DNA from: Sphingomonas sp.
GTDB taxonomy: Bacteria > Pseudomonadota > Alphaproteobacteria > Sphingomonadales > Sphingomonadaceae
Reading direction: 5' to 3'
Length of the DNA: 23,428 nucleotides
Assembly: GCF_003248515.1 (NCBI RefSeq)
Contig: NZ_QFOB01000024.1
Coordinates: forward strand, 1-23,428
Shown here: piece after piece, positions 16,410 to 23,367 of the stretch
How positions within the stretch are numbered: the stretch's first letter is position 1
Layout of the letters: every line of letters begins with the position of its first letter
The notes under the pieces: generated by a model
Seen by the model: the letters and a program-made list of their open reading frames with translations, nothing else
What the model was told of the DNA's origin: nothing
Databases searched by the model: none
Program-made: the position numbers and the translations under genes

Positions 16410-19241
16410 GTGCTCGAAGTCTTCACCGTCGGCGGGGGCGAGTATCTCGTCAACACCTTCAATGCAGTGGCAGCGTGGGCCGGGGGAGGGGGCTACAAGT
16501 CGCTCATCCGGGTCGTGATGGTCATGGGCCTGACATACTCGCTGCTCGTCGTCGCCTTCACCCTCAACTTCCGCGCCTGGATGAACTGGTTTTTGCAGGC
16601 GACCGGCATTTATCTGTGCCTCATGGTGCCGACGATCGACGTGAAGGTCACGGATCGTATCAATCCGAGCCTCGCGCCGGCGACGGTCGCCAACGTACCT
16701 CTCGGACTGGGCGTCCTCGCCAGCTTCACAACGCAAATCGGCGACTGGCTCACGCGTACCGCTGAGACCGTCTTCGTGATGCCCGGCGAGCTCAACTACA
16801 CCACTAACGGAATGGTTTATGGTGCGCGGCTGTTCGACGCGACCCGCAACTTCGCGATCCGAGATGCCGAGTTCTCGACGAACCTCGAGAGTCACTTCAA
16901 GAACTGCCTCTTCGGCGACGTGATGCTTTACCAGAAGTCCCTCACCAATCTGGCGCGGGCAACGGACCTATGGGCGGCCATCGGACCCGGCTCAGAGGCG
17001 CGGTCGCAGGAGTGGCTGGAGCGCCAGGGTGATGGGACGGTCCAGAACTTCATCGTCACCTGCCGACAGGCCTATGACAGCCTCAACGGCCAGTGGGCCG
17101 GGATGATCGAGGCCAATGCCGAGCCATGGGCAAAGGAGGTCTATCCCAAGCTCAGCAACGCGGTCGCTGCCGCCAAGCTCAAGCACGACGTGCCGATCGT
17201 GAACTCGGCGTTCACGGGATCCGGCGACGACTTCATCGGCGTCATGCGGCAGAACACGGCGATCAATGCCTTCATGCAGGCACGCAACTCGATGGCTGGC
17301 GGGAGCGGGGCGGCAACGATCGATACCTTCGCGCAGACACGCGCCGACGTTCAAGCGCGCAACACCTACAACTCGATCGCGCAGCAGGCCATGGCCTGGG
17401 TTCCGATCTTGAACATCGTGCTCACTGTCGTGTTCTTCGCGATGTTCCCCGTCATCTTTCCGCTGTTCCTGCTGCCCCAAACTGGGCTGGGGACGCTGAA
17501 GGGCTATGCGATGGGATTCTTCTATCTCGCGTCCTGGGGCCCGCTTTACGTCATCCTTCACATGATCTGCATGACGCGCGCCGAAAGCGCGGCGAACGGC
17601 GTGGCTGGCGGCGGAATGTCGCTTGGGAGCTATGCCGGCATCGGAGCGGTGAACGGGGAGACGGCGACGATCGCGGGCTTTATGCTGATGAGCATCCCAT
17701 TCCTCGCGGCCGGCCTAGCCCGCGGTGCCATGTCGATCGCCGGGCAGGCAACATCGATGCTGGCCCCGGCGCAAAACGCGGCGGAGGCGGCCGCGCTGGA
17801 GCAGACGACGGGCAATTATTCCTACGGGAATGTCAGCTGGGCGAACTCGACTTCGAACATGCGGCAGGCCGACCAATGGTCAACTGCCCCCAGCTTCATG
17901 GGGGGCGCGGCGAGCATCGGGTGGCGCCAAGATAACGGAGCGCTCATCAACGGGTTCGGCAACGGCCAGGAGGTGTTCGATACAGGCGGCGCCATCTCGC
18001 GGCTTTCTTTCACCCCGACCGCCACGACCGGCACGGTTGCGGAGTGGCGGCAGATGGCCAGCGAGGCCCACCGTCAATCCCAAGCGTACGACAACGCGGC
18101 GCAGGAGATGCTCACCTGGACCAAAACTGACCGCAGCGCTTACGGCACGTCGAGCGAGCGATCGTCGGGATGGGATTCGAGCAGTGGCCGCGCGGCCAAC
18201 ACCTCGATCGAGCAGTTCGACCGCACGACAGGCAGTAGTTCGCAGGGGCTGGAGGATCGGTCGTCGACGGGCCAGAGCCTGACGGTCTCGAACGGCCACG
18301 ATCGGTCCGCGGGCACTCTCAACCAAGTGACAGGATCTTTGTCGGCGGGAGTGGGCGGTGGCGGTTCTAGCAGTGGCAGTGGCAGTGGCGGCGGCGGCCG
18401 GAGCGGGATCGGCAAGGTTCTCGGGCGCCTTCCAGGCGTTGGCGGCAGCGTTTCGGCGCAGGGTCAGCAGAACGACTTCCTACGTCACGGCACGTCAGAT
18501 ACTCGATCATCGGACAGCTCGAGCACGGCAAGCAGTGGGGTGCGGGACGAGCACGCTAATGGAACGGGCGCCACGTCTTCTGACGGTACCTATGAACGCT
18601 CAGGCGTGTTCAGCCGCGCGTCGACCTCATCTAGTTCCTCGCTGACCCACGAGCAGGCGCTGGCGCGGGCCCGGTCTTACACTGAAACAGCACGCAAGCT
18701 CGAGGAATTGTCGCAGCAGCTGTCGCGCGACGCCAGTTACGCCGAAACACATGGCATGCAGCTAAGCGAGAATATGAGCCAGGATCTCGCGCAATGGTAT
18801 CGCGCGCAGCAGGCTTCGAACCCGGGCCTTGACGCCCCCGCGCTCTGGGCGACCGATCTCAGCGACCATCAGCGCGCCGTCCGGCAGGAGATGGTGACAC
18901 GCTGGATGCGCGAGAAACAGGATTCCATTCGGGAGGAGATTGCCGGCAAGTTGCATGAGCCAGACCTTGTCCAGGTCGATAGACCAGGCGTCGACAGCGC
19001 AGCGGATGTCGCCGGTTCGTACCGCCCGCTTGGCGTATCGGGTATCCCATCAGCTCCGACCGGAGGCAATCCCCGCGCGGCGCAGGCGGTGATCGAAAGC
19101 GGAGAAGCAAGGCTCAACGATGATCGGACAGCGGCCCAGGCGACGCGGGCCAGCTCCGTGCAGGGATCTCTAGGTGTGCAGCAGGAAGTCCACCGCGACC
19201 ACAATCGCGGCTTCTTCGACGATCCGAAGCTGCGGGAATGA
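16410..19241 (+). CDS. traG: TraG, mating-pair stabilisation and entry-exclusion target
   Basis: 943 residues; F TraG is 938. GTG start at 16410 behind a purine-rich ribosome site (GGGAGGGGAGGG). The N-terminal TraG_N domain begins with VFTVGGGEYLVNTFNAVAA, close to F TraG. Membrane segments are seen at about 31-53, 60-76, 330-357, 365-388 and 421-440. The C-terminal half is a long periplasmic or cytosolic region rich in Ser, Gly, Thr and Gln, with a Gly/Ser linker at about 646-668 and a helical part at about 745-790. In F the C-terminal region recognises the recipient's TraS for entry exclusion. It ends the transfer operon in this window. Confidence 0.95.
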   Translation: MLEVFTVGGGEYLVNTFNAVAAWAGGGGYKSLIRVVMVMGLTYSLLVVAFTLNFRAWMNWFLQATGIYLCLMVPTIDVKVTDRINPSLAPATVANVPLGLGVLASFTTQIGDWLTRTAETVFVMPGELNYTTNGMVYGARLFDATRNFAIRDAEFSTNLESHFKNCLFGDVMLYQKSLTNLARATDLWAAIGPGSEARSQEWLERQGDGTVQNFIVTCRQAYDSLNGQWAGMIEANAEPWAKEVYPKLSNAVAAAKLKHDVPIVNSAFTGSGDDFIGVMRQNTAINAFMQARNSMAGGSGAATIDTFAQTRADVQARNTYNSIAQQAMAWVPILNIVLTVVFFAMFPVIFPLFLLPQTGLGTLKGYAMGFFYLASWGPLYVILHMICMTRAESAANGVAGGGMSLGSYAGIGAVNGETATIAGFMLMSIPFLAAGLARGAMSIAGQATSMLAPAQNAAEAAALEQTTGNYSYGNVSWANSTSNMRQADQWSTAPSFMGGAASIGWRQDNGALINGFGNGQEVFDTGGAISRLSFTPTATTGTVAEWRQMASEAHRQSQAYDNAAQEMLTWTKTDRSAYGTSSERSSGWDSSSGRAANTSIEQFDRTTGSSSQGLEDRSSTGQSLTVSNGHDRSAGTLNQVTGSLSAGVGGGGSSSGSGSGGGGRSGIGKVLGRLPGVGGSVSAQGQQNDFLRHGTSDTRSSDSSSTASSGVRDEHANGTGATSSDGTYERSGVFSRASTSSSSSLTHEQALARARSYTETARKLEELSQQLSRDASYAETHGMQLSENMSQDLAQWYRAQQASNPGLDAPALWATDLSDHQRAVRQEMVTRWMREKQDSIREEIAGKLHEPDLVQVDRPGVDSAADVAGSYRPLGVSGIPSAPTGGNPRAAQAVIESGEARLNDDRTAAQATRASSVQGSLGVQQEVHRDHNRGFFDDPKLRE

Positions 19242-19249
19242 CCGCCGCC

Positions 19250-19453
19250 TTAAAGAGCGAAAATGAGGTAGCCCACAAAGCCGGCCAAGATCGCATACGC
19301 CACCAGGTAGGCAGCAGCGCTCGCTTTGCTCACGTTGCCGTCGGCGTCGGTCACGGGGCCGTGCGGCTCGACGCCATCATCTACAAGGAGCATCACAGGG
19401 CCACCAGGATTATCCTTGGTTGCCGCGAATGTCGCAGTATCCAGCGTCAGCAT
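19250..19453 (-). CDS. Small single-helix membrane protein, convergent with traG
   Basis: 67 residues from the ATG at 19453, chosen because a strong GGAGG ribosome site lies 5-6 bases upstream; an open frame to 19522 is longer but lacks that support. The N-terminal two thirds are acidic and soluble (DNPGGPVMLLVDDGVEPHG), and a hydrophobic helix fills residues about 47-67 at the very C-terminus. That is a tail-anchored layout. It faces traG tail to tail with 8 bases between stops. No family is recognised. An overlapping + strand frame (19238-19483) is less convincing. It may belong to the cargo rather than to the transfer system. Confidence 0.6.
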   Translation of the reverse strand: MLTLDTATFAATKDNPGGPVMLLVDDGVEPHGPVTDADGNVSKASAAAYLVAYAILAGFVGYLIFAL

Positions 19454-19456
19454 AAG

Positions 19457-19493
19457 AACCTCCGAACCGTTCAAACATACTAGGTTCGAGGTT
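19457..19493. promoter_or_regulatory. Imperfect inverted repeat in divergent small-gene promoter region
   Basis: Left arm AACCTCCGAACC (19457-19468) and right arm GGTTCGAGGTT (19483-19493) are complementary except for one bulged base, with a 14-base spacer. The left arm overlaps the GGAGG ribosome site of the minus-strand gene. It may be a repressor site between the two divergent genes. If the minus-strand transcript starts to the right of 19493, it could instead be an RNA hairpin masking that ribosome site. Confidence 0.4.
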
Positions 19494-19522
19494 TGTTCAC
19501 AAGGCATTGAGGACACGGCCAA

Positions 19523-19843
19523 ATGACGAGAAATCAGCTGGGGCGAATAGAAGTAGAAAGCGAAACGCCTGAGCTGGACATGGCTGATCGGGCAGTGTTC
19601 GGGTTCTCATGGATGCTGGTGATGGCTCTCGGCTTGATGCCGATCATCGATACGAGCCTGAGGCGATCGCCTTCCATCTCAATACCCGTCGTGATCGCCT
19701 TCTTTGTAGCAGTCGCAAGCGGCCTTGCTCTCCGGCGGCGCTATAGCTGGATCGGGTTCGTGCTTCACATTGTCGGTCAGATAGCAATCTGGCTGTCGAT
19801 TTTCTGCATGTCGTTGGCGGCCATGTTGTACCTGTCCGGCTGA
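19523..19843 (+). CDS. Small three-helix membrane protein downstream of traG
   Basis: 106 residues. After about 25 polar residues there are three hydrophobic segments at about 26-43, 53-71 and 77-104. It is a small inner-membrane protein with no recognised family. It is the first + strand gene after traG, the slot that traS (inner-membrane entry exclusion) occupies in F. That suggests, but does not prove, an exclusion role. The upstream region has only a modest purine-rich ribosome site (GAGGACACGG). It is divergent from the 67-residue gene and convergent with the nuclease gene. Confidence 0.6.
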   Translation: MTRNQLGRIEVESETPELDMADRAVFGFSWMLVMALGLMPIIDTSLRRSPSISIPVVIAFFVAVASGLALRRRYSWIGFVLHIVGQIAIWLSIFCMSLAAMLYLSG

Positions 19844-19872
19844 AACGGGGCTATCTCAGCACCGGCCGGCTT

Positions 19873-20739
19873 TCACGGAGAAAGATCGCTAATCGGCACG
19901 AACACCTCGCCGGTCTCGGCCGCGCGGCGGACCTTGAGGGCGAGCAGCCGGTCAATCCCGATGCCGCGATCGAGTGCATCGTATAGGTCCTTGCCCTCAA
20001 CTCCGATCACGCGCTTTCCGCGGCCGAACGCTCGAAGCCCCTCGTCGGTGAAGCCGCCGAAGCTGATGAAGACACCCCGGGCCCAAGAAGCCTTTTGCTC
20101 AATCTTGCCGTGAAAGGTATGTAGCTCGGCGACGCCGATCTTGCGGTTGAGCCACTTGGCTTCGAGCAGATAGGTTTCGTCGGCCAGTTCGAAGCTGCCG
20201 TCGATCTGCTCGCCGTCAAGCCGGAACGGCTCGCGCGCCTTGAGCCGGAAGGCGTCGAACAGGTCGGTCAGAAAGCGCTCGAAATCATAGCCACGGCGAT
20301 GCGCCTCGAGGTCGCGGATCGCGAGCAGCCGGTCGCGCAGCCGGGCAAAGTCGATTGCGTCGAGCATCGGCGACGGCACGACGTTGGCGGGCATCGGCGG
20401 AGCGGAGCCTTCGAGTTTGGCGATCAACCCAGCGATCTGAGCGGCTGCCCGAGGCATGGGATCCGGCGTCCCGCGCCCACGGAGCGCCTCACGCTGCTCC
20501 CACAGAACGCGCAGCGTCCGAGCCGCGGTGCCGTCGTCGACCTGCGCCAGAAAGCAGCGCAATCGCTTCGCCTTCGATGTCCCGTCGACGGCATATTGGG
20601 GAGCGTCGATGTCGATATCGAGCTCGCGGACGAAAAACTCGCTGAAGGTCCGGTTTGAGAAATCGAGAACATAACCCTTCTCGCCGCCCCGGAAGACCTC
20701 GTCGACCAGGCCGAGCTCGATCGAGCGCAGGCTGCTCAC
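19873..20739 (-). CDS. PD-(D/E)XK restriction-endonuclease-like protein (Mrr-like), partner of DUF4263
   Basis: 288 residues from GTG at 20739, which overlaps the stop of the upstream gene (GTGA). A long open frame to 21045 lies wholly inside that gene and is rejected. The N-terminal part (about 1-85) is a distinct domain with VLDFSNRTFSEFF and SKAKRLRCFL. The C-terminal part (about 145-260) is a nuclease core: E154 in YDFERFL, D180 in QIDGSF, and E193-A-K195 in LLEAKW, followed by GVFISFGGFT. That is the D-x(n)-ExK pattern of Mrr-like endonucleases. All catalytic positions look intact. It probably works with the DUF4263 gene upstream, given the coupling. Substrate unknown. Confidence 0.82.
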   Translation of the reverse strand: MSSLRSIELGLVDEVFRGGEKGYVLDFSNRTFSEFFVRELDIDIDAPQYAVDGTSKAKRLRCFLAQVDDGTAARTLRVLWEQREALRGRGTPDPMPRAAAQIAGLIAKLEGSAPPMPANVVPSPMLDAIDFARLRDRLLAIRDLEAHRRGYDFERFLTDLFDAFRLKAREPFRLDGEQIDGSFELADETYLLEAKWLNRKIGVAELHTFHGKIEQKASWARGVFISFGGFTDEGLRAFGRGKRVIGVEGKDLYDALDRGIGIDRLLALKVRRAAETGEVFVPISDLSP

Positions 20740-21620
20740 CGCCGCTTCGCCTTTGACGGACGGGCTCGGTCGGCCGCGCGGATGACGCTGAGCACTGCGG
20801 GGTGTACGTCGCCAGCTTCCTCGTCGGTCGGCTCGGTTGCCCATTTCTCGTTGAAGCGCAGCAGCTGATTGTTGCGCCAGGCGTCCATCTGGTAGCCCTC
20901 CGCCTTCAGCCGTGTTTCGATCGGCACCGGCACCGAAAGGTGCTCGGGCAGGACATAGGCGAAGAGCAGCTTGGGTAAGCCGTCCAGCCGCTTGATGGCA
21001 TAGCCGGTCGAGCGCGGCGACAGCACGCATTTCTTCTCGCCCCATCCGGACCGGTAGCTGCGCAGAAGCGAGTCATAAGTCAGGATCTTGATCTTCTGAT
21101 CCTCCTCGATGCTGGCGATCCGGTCGCGCTGTGCCTGGCTGAAATCCTTGCCGGTCGAGCGGCCGATGATCAGCACCCGGCGCAGCTCGATGCGATTGCG
21201 CGCCATGGGAGAAGGAACGAGCAGTGGCAGGAGACGCTCGCGCACCTCGGATTGGTGCTGTTCCCAATAGTCGCGCCAGACCGCTGTCTGGGCGAGTGCC
21301 TCGTTGAACGCAGAGGAGCTGCCGACGTGTTTGCTGCTGGTGGTGAACAGCGACTTGTTGGCGCGCTCGATCTCGACCAGCACCAAGATCCAGCGATCGG
21401 ACGATTTTGTGAGATATGCGAAGTCGGCGGTGCGCCCAGCGATCGGAAATTTCGCAATCACGCAGTTCATATGGAGGCGGTGGTTCAGCAGCCAGGGGCT
21501 CGTGTCGAGCAGCTCGGTATGCTGTTCCAGGAAGGCCTGAATGTCGTTCTCGTCCTGACCGTCATCAGCGAGCAATTGCGCGAAGGCGGAGGCGAGCGCT
21601 TCGTCCGGCGGTTGTCGCAT
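20736..21620 (-). CDS. Shedu-like DUF4263 protein (anti-phage nuclease fold)
   Basis: 294 residues from ATG 21620; the frame is open to 21836 but that part overlaps the PIN toxin gene. An N-terminal helical part with FLEQHTELL precedes the DUF4263 core: RTADFAYL (D66), LVEIER (E83, E85), and SSAFNEALAQTAVWRDYW (Q111). This D-E-E..Q pattern, with VEIE in place of ExK, occurs in a DUF4263 subgroup. DUF4263 is the domain of the Shedu phage-defence protein SduA. The C-terminal part carries a conserved ILTYDSLL segment. The ribosome site is weak (AAAGG). It lies 47 bases after the vapC-like gene and overlaps the next nuclease gene. Family call is from motifs by eye. Confidence 0.8.
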   Translation of the reverse strand: MRQPPDEALASAFAQLLADDGQDENDIQAFLEQHTELLDTSPWLLNHRLHMNCVIAKFPIAGRTADFAYLTKSSDRWILVLVEIERANKSLFTTSSKHVGSSSAFNEALAQTAVWRDYWEQHQSEVRERLLPLLVPSPMARNRIELRRVLIIGRSTGKDFSQAQRDRIASIEEDQKIKILTYDSLLRSYRSGWGEKKCVLSPRSTGYAIKRLDGLPKLLFAYVLPEHLSVPVPIETRLKAEGYQMDAWRNNQLLRFNEKWATEPTDEEAGDVHPAVLSVIRAADRARPSKAKRR

Positions 21621-21667
21621 CAGTGGCCTTTGTCTCTTTATGAATGGTTGATCCGAGGCGGCCGGGG

Positions 21668-22057
21668 TCAGCGGATTGCCACCACTTTCGCGCCAACGTC
21701 TGTGGCCACATCCTTCCAGGCGCGGTCCGCGGTAAAGGCTGGGACCCCTAACCGCTTTGCAAGCGCCAGGCAGAAGCGGTCGCCGAGCGACAGCCCGGCC
21801 GCGCTGGTCGCAGCGCGCAGCGCTCCCGCCTCCCAACCCAGCGCCTCGTCAGCGGGCACGACGGTGTAGGGCAAGGCACCCAGCATCGCCCTGATCTCGT
21901 CAAGCGGAGCGCCGAGGTGAACGAAATGGCTCACAACCTCGGCCTGATTGAAGACCCCCACCGCCGCCTCACTCACCACGCCGGCGACCTTGCTTCCTCC
22001 GCGCTCCCCTTTCAGCAGGGCCAGGATGGCGGAGGCATCGAGAACCGCCTCCGTCAC
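21668..22057 (-). CDS. vapC: VapC-like PIN-domain toxin (ribonuclease)
   Basis: 129 residues, typical VapC size. PIN acidic residues are all visible: D7 in VLDASAIL, E40 in FNQAEV, D93 in LSLGDRF and D111 in FTADRAW. VapC toxins are metal-dependent RNases that often cut tRNA or rRNA when the antitoxin is lost. The start overlaps the stop of the antitoxin gene (ATGA), so the pair is translationally coupled. On a mobile element this would act as an addiction module and possibly in defence. Confidence 0.93.
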   Translation of the reverse strand: MTEAVLDASAILALLKGERGGSKVAGVVSEAAVGVFNQAEVVSHFVHLGAPLDEIRAMLGALPYTVVPADEALGWEAGALRAATSAAGLSLGDRFCLALAKRLGVPAFTADRAWKDVATDVGAKVVAIR

Positions 22058-22296
22058 TCGCCGCTGTCCGTCCGGCGGCCGGCGAGGAAAGCGTCCACGG
22101 ATGCGTCCGGATGCCCGGCATATTTCTTGGCGATCGCCTGCGCTCGCGCCACCGCCTGATGAACGGTCCTAAGAACCACCCCGTCCTCGGTTTCCTCCAG
22201 CAGCACCGCGCCGCCGCCCACCAGACCCAAGCGCTTGCGGATGCTCGCGGGGAGGCTCATGCGTCCGTTAGGGGTGATGTTCACTTGAACTGTCAT
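22054..22296 (-). CDS. vapB: AbrB/SpoVT-family antitoxin (VapB-like)
   Basis: 80 residues from ATG 22296; an alternative ATG at 22305 adds three residues but sits only two bases after the GGAG motif. Residues about 4-45 are a swapped-hairpin AbrB domain with NITPNGRMSLPASIRKRLGL. The C-terminal part is an alpha-helical tail (HQAVARAQAIAKKYA) that should wrap the toxin. It would neutralise the PIN toxin and repress its own promoter. The stop overlaps the toxin start. Confidence 0.9.
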   Translation of the reverse strand: MTVQVNITPNGRMSLPASIRKRLGLVGGGAVLLEETEDGVVLRTVHQAVARAQAIAKKYAGHPDASVDAFLAGRRTDSGE

Positions 22297-22312
22297 GAGT
22301 CGCATTACTCCG

Positions 22313-22396
22313 GATGTGGCAAGCGCTCGACGATATACCACATCTGGCGATTTGAGGCCAGCATCGTCGAGCAAGCCCCACTACGCGCCGCTTGCC
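22313..22396. promoter_or_regulatory. Nested inverted repeats and vapB promoter/operator region
   Basis: Three perfect inverted pairs lie here. GATGTGG (22313-22319) pairs with CCACATC (22338-22344), GCTCGACGAT (22325-22334) with ATCGTCGAGC (22363-22372), and GGCAAGCG (22318-22325) with CGCTTGCC (22389-22396). On the minus strand an extended -10 (TGGTATATC, the TATATC at 22337-22332) sits between the first two arms, and no good -35 is seen. This fits an autoregulated vapB promoter. It also covers the region upstream of the divergent HEPN gene. Confidence 0.45.
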
Positions 22397-22443
22397 AACG
22401 ATGTAATTAGCGATAACTGTGATTCCCGCTAAAAAGATGCTGG

Positions 22444-22454
22444 CCGAAATTCGG
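22444..22454. promoter_or_regulatory. Short palindrome before HEPN gene
   Basis: CCGAA, one central A, TTCGG: an 11-base near-palindrome 23 bases before the HEPN gene start. It could be a repressor half-site pair. The arms are short and chance is possible. Confidence 0.2.
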
Positions 22455-22476
22455 GGGCTTCGATACGATCCTGACC

Positions 22477-23367
22477 ATGATCATCGACATCCCAACCGCC
22501 GGCGAATTTCATGCCGCCGGCCTCAAGCAGGTTCACCTGGCGTGGCAGATCGCGATGGACTCGGTGCATGATTACGATGGTGCAACGTACTACAAGCTGG
22601 CCGACGAAACGCCCGAGGAAGCGGTTGAGGAATTTTGGCAGCGCTCGCAGCCCGCGCTCGCCAACGCGTACAGCCTCATCCAGCAAGGCATGGAGCTGGC
22701 GCTCAAGGGTCGGATCGCGGCGGTATCGCCCTATCTCCTGATTGGTGGGCCGAAGGATTGGCCGAAGGGCACCGCCACTGGGCCGGTCTCGTTCGGTGAA
22801 TTTCGCACGCTCGACGCCACGGACCTCATACCCGTCCATAACAGTGTGGTTGCCTCTCCCTTGGACGAGCCGTTCAAGACGTTCTGGGAACAAGTCAGGC
22901 GCGATCGCAACAAGATCATGCATTCATCGGCGCCGGGCACGTTCACGCCCGAGCAGGTGGTGAAGACGCTGCTGACAGCGATCGAAGCGCTCTTTTCGGA
23001 GGTCCCGTGGGCGCAACGGTTGATCGAATTGGAGGACGAGAGCAAATTCGCCTCGCTCGGCTTCGTCGACAATGCCCGAAACCACGTCCTGCGACAGATC
23101 GCCACCGCCATCCGTCATCTGAAGCCCGCTGAGGCCAAGCGCTTCTTCGGCTATGATGACGATCGGCGGGGCTATGTGTGCCCGCACTGCTATTTCGCGT
23201 CGAACCGCGATTGGCAGGACGACTGGCCCCGCCTTGCTCAGTTGACGACCAAAGCTCTACTGCCTAGTGTGCGAAGAGACGACTGTTACCGAGCGCGCGC
23301 CGTGCGGTCAGACCGAATGCAAGGGCGATGTCATCGCCGAAGGGATCTGCCTGACGTGCACACATAG
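22477..23367 (+). CDS. HEPN-domain protein with zinc-ribbon C-terminus, frameshifted
   Basis: The frame from ATG 22477 gives 296 residues, but the last 35 or so are out of frame. Residues about 45-170 look like a HEPN domain: helices with LIQQGMELALKG near 67-78 and the motif RNKIMH at 144-149 (R-x4-H). In HEPN RNases this motif forms the active site. The C-terminal part has CPHC at 235-238. The next zinc pair (CLVC) appears only after a +1 shift near 23251, where the true tail continues. The gene is divergent from the vapBC-like genes and has no clear ribosome site. A role in phage defence or as a toxin is inference. Confidence 0.7.
   Translation: MIIDIPTAGEFHAAGLKQVHLAWQIAMDSVHDYDGATYYKLADETPEEAVEEFWQRSQPALANAYSLIQQGMELALKGRIAAVSPYLLIGGPKDWPKGTATGPVSFGEFRTLDATDLIPVHNSVVASPLDEPFKTFWEQVRRDRNKIMHSSAPGTFTPEQVVKTLLTAIEALFSEVPWAQRLIELEDESKFASLGFVDNARNHVLRQIATAIRHLKPAEAKRFFGYDDDRRGYVCPHCYFASNRDWQDDWPRLAQLTTKALLPSVRRDDCYRARAVRSDRMQGRCHRRRDLPDVHT

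Noticed and set aside
19238..19483. + strand frame overlapping the traG stop (81 codons)
   Set aside because: Begins with an ATGA overlap, but its composition is poor. The opposite strand frame has a good ribosome site and a membrane helix.
19844..19872. Possible bidirectional terminator between the convergent membrane-protein and nuclease genes
   Set aside because: Only a CCGGCCGG palindrome with no loop and no T-run is present, so it is not convincing.
20740..21045. N-terminal extension of the Mrr-like nuclease
   Set aside because: Lies inside the DUF4263 gene, is Arg-rich, and the GTG at the stop overlap is a better start.
21621..21836. N-terminal extension of the DUF4263 protein
   Set aside because: Overlaps the PIN toxin gene and reads as shadow sequence; homology-like motifs begin after ATG 21620.
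22111..22410. + strand frame over the antitoxin gene
   Set aside because: Antisense to the AbrB-type antitoxin, with no start signal or motif.
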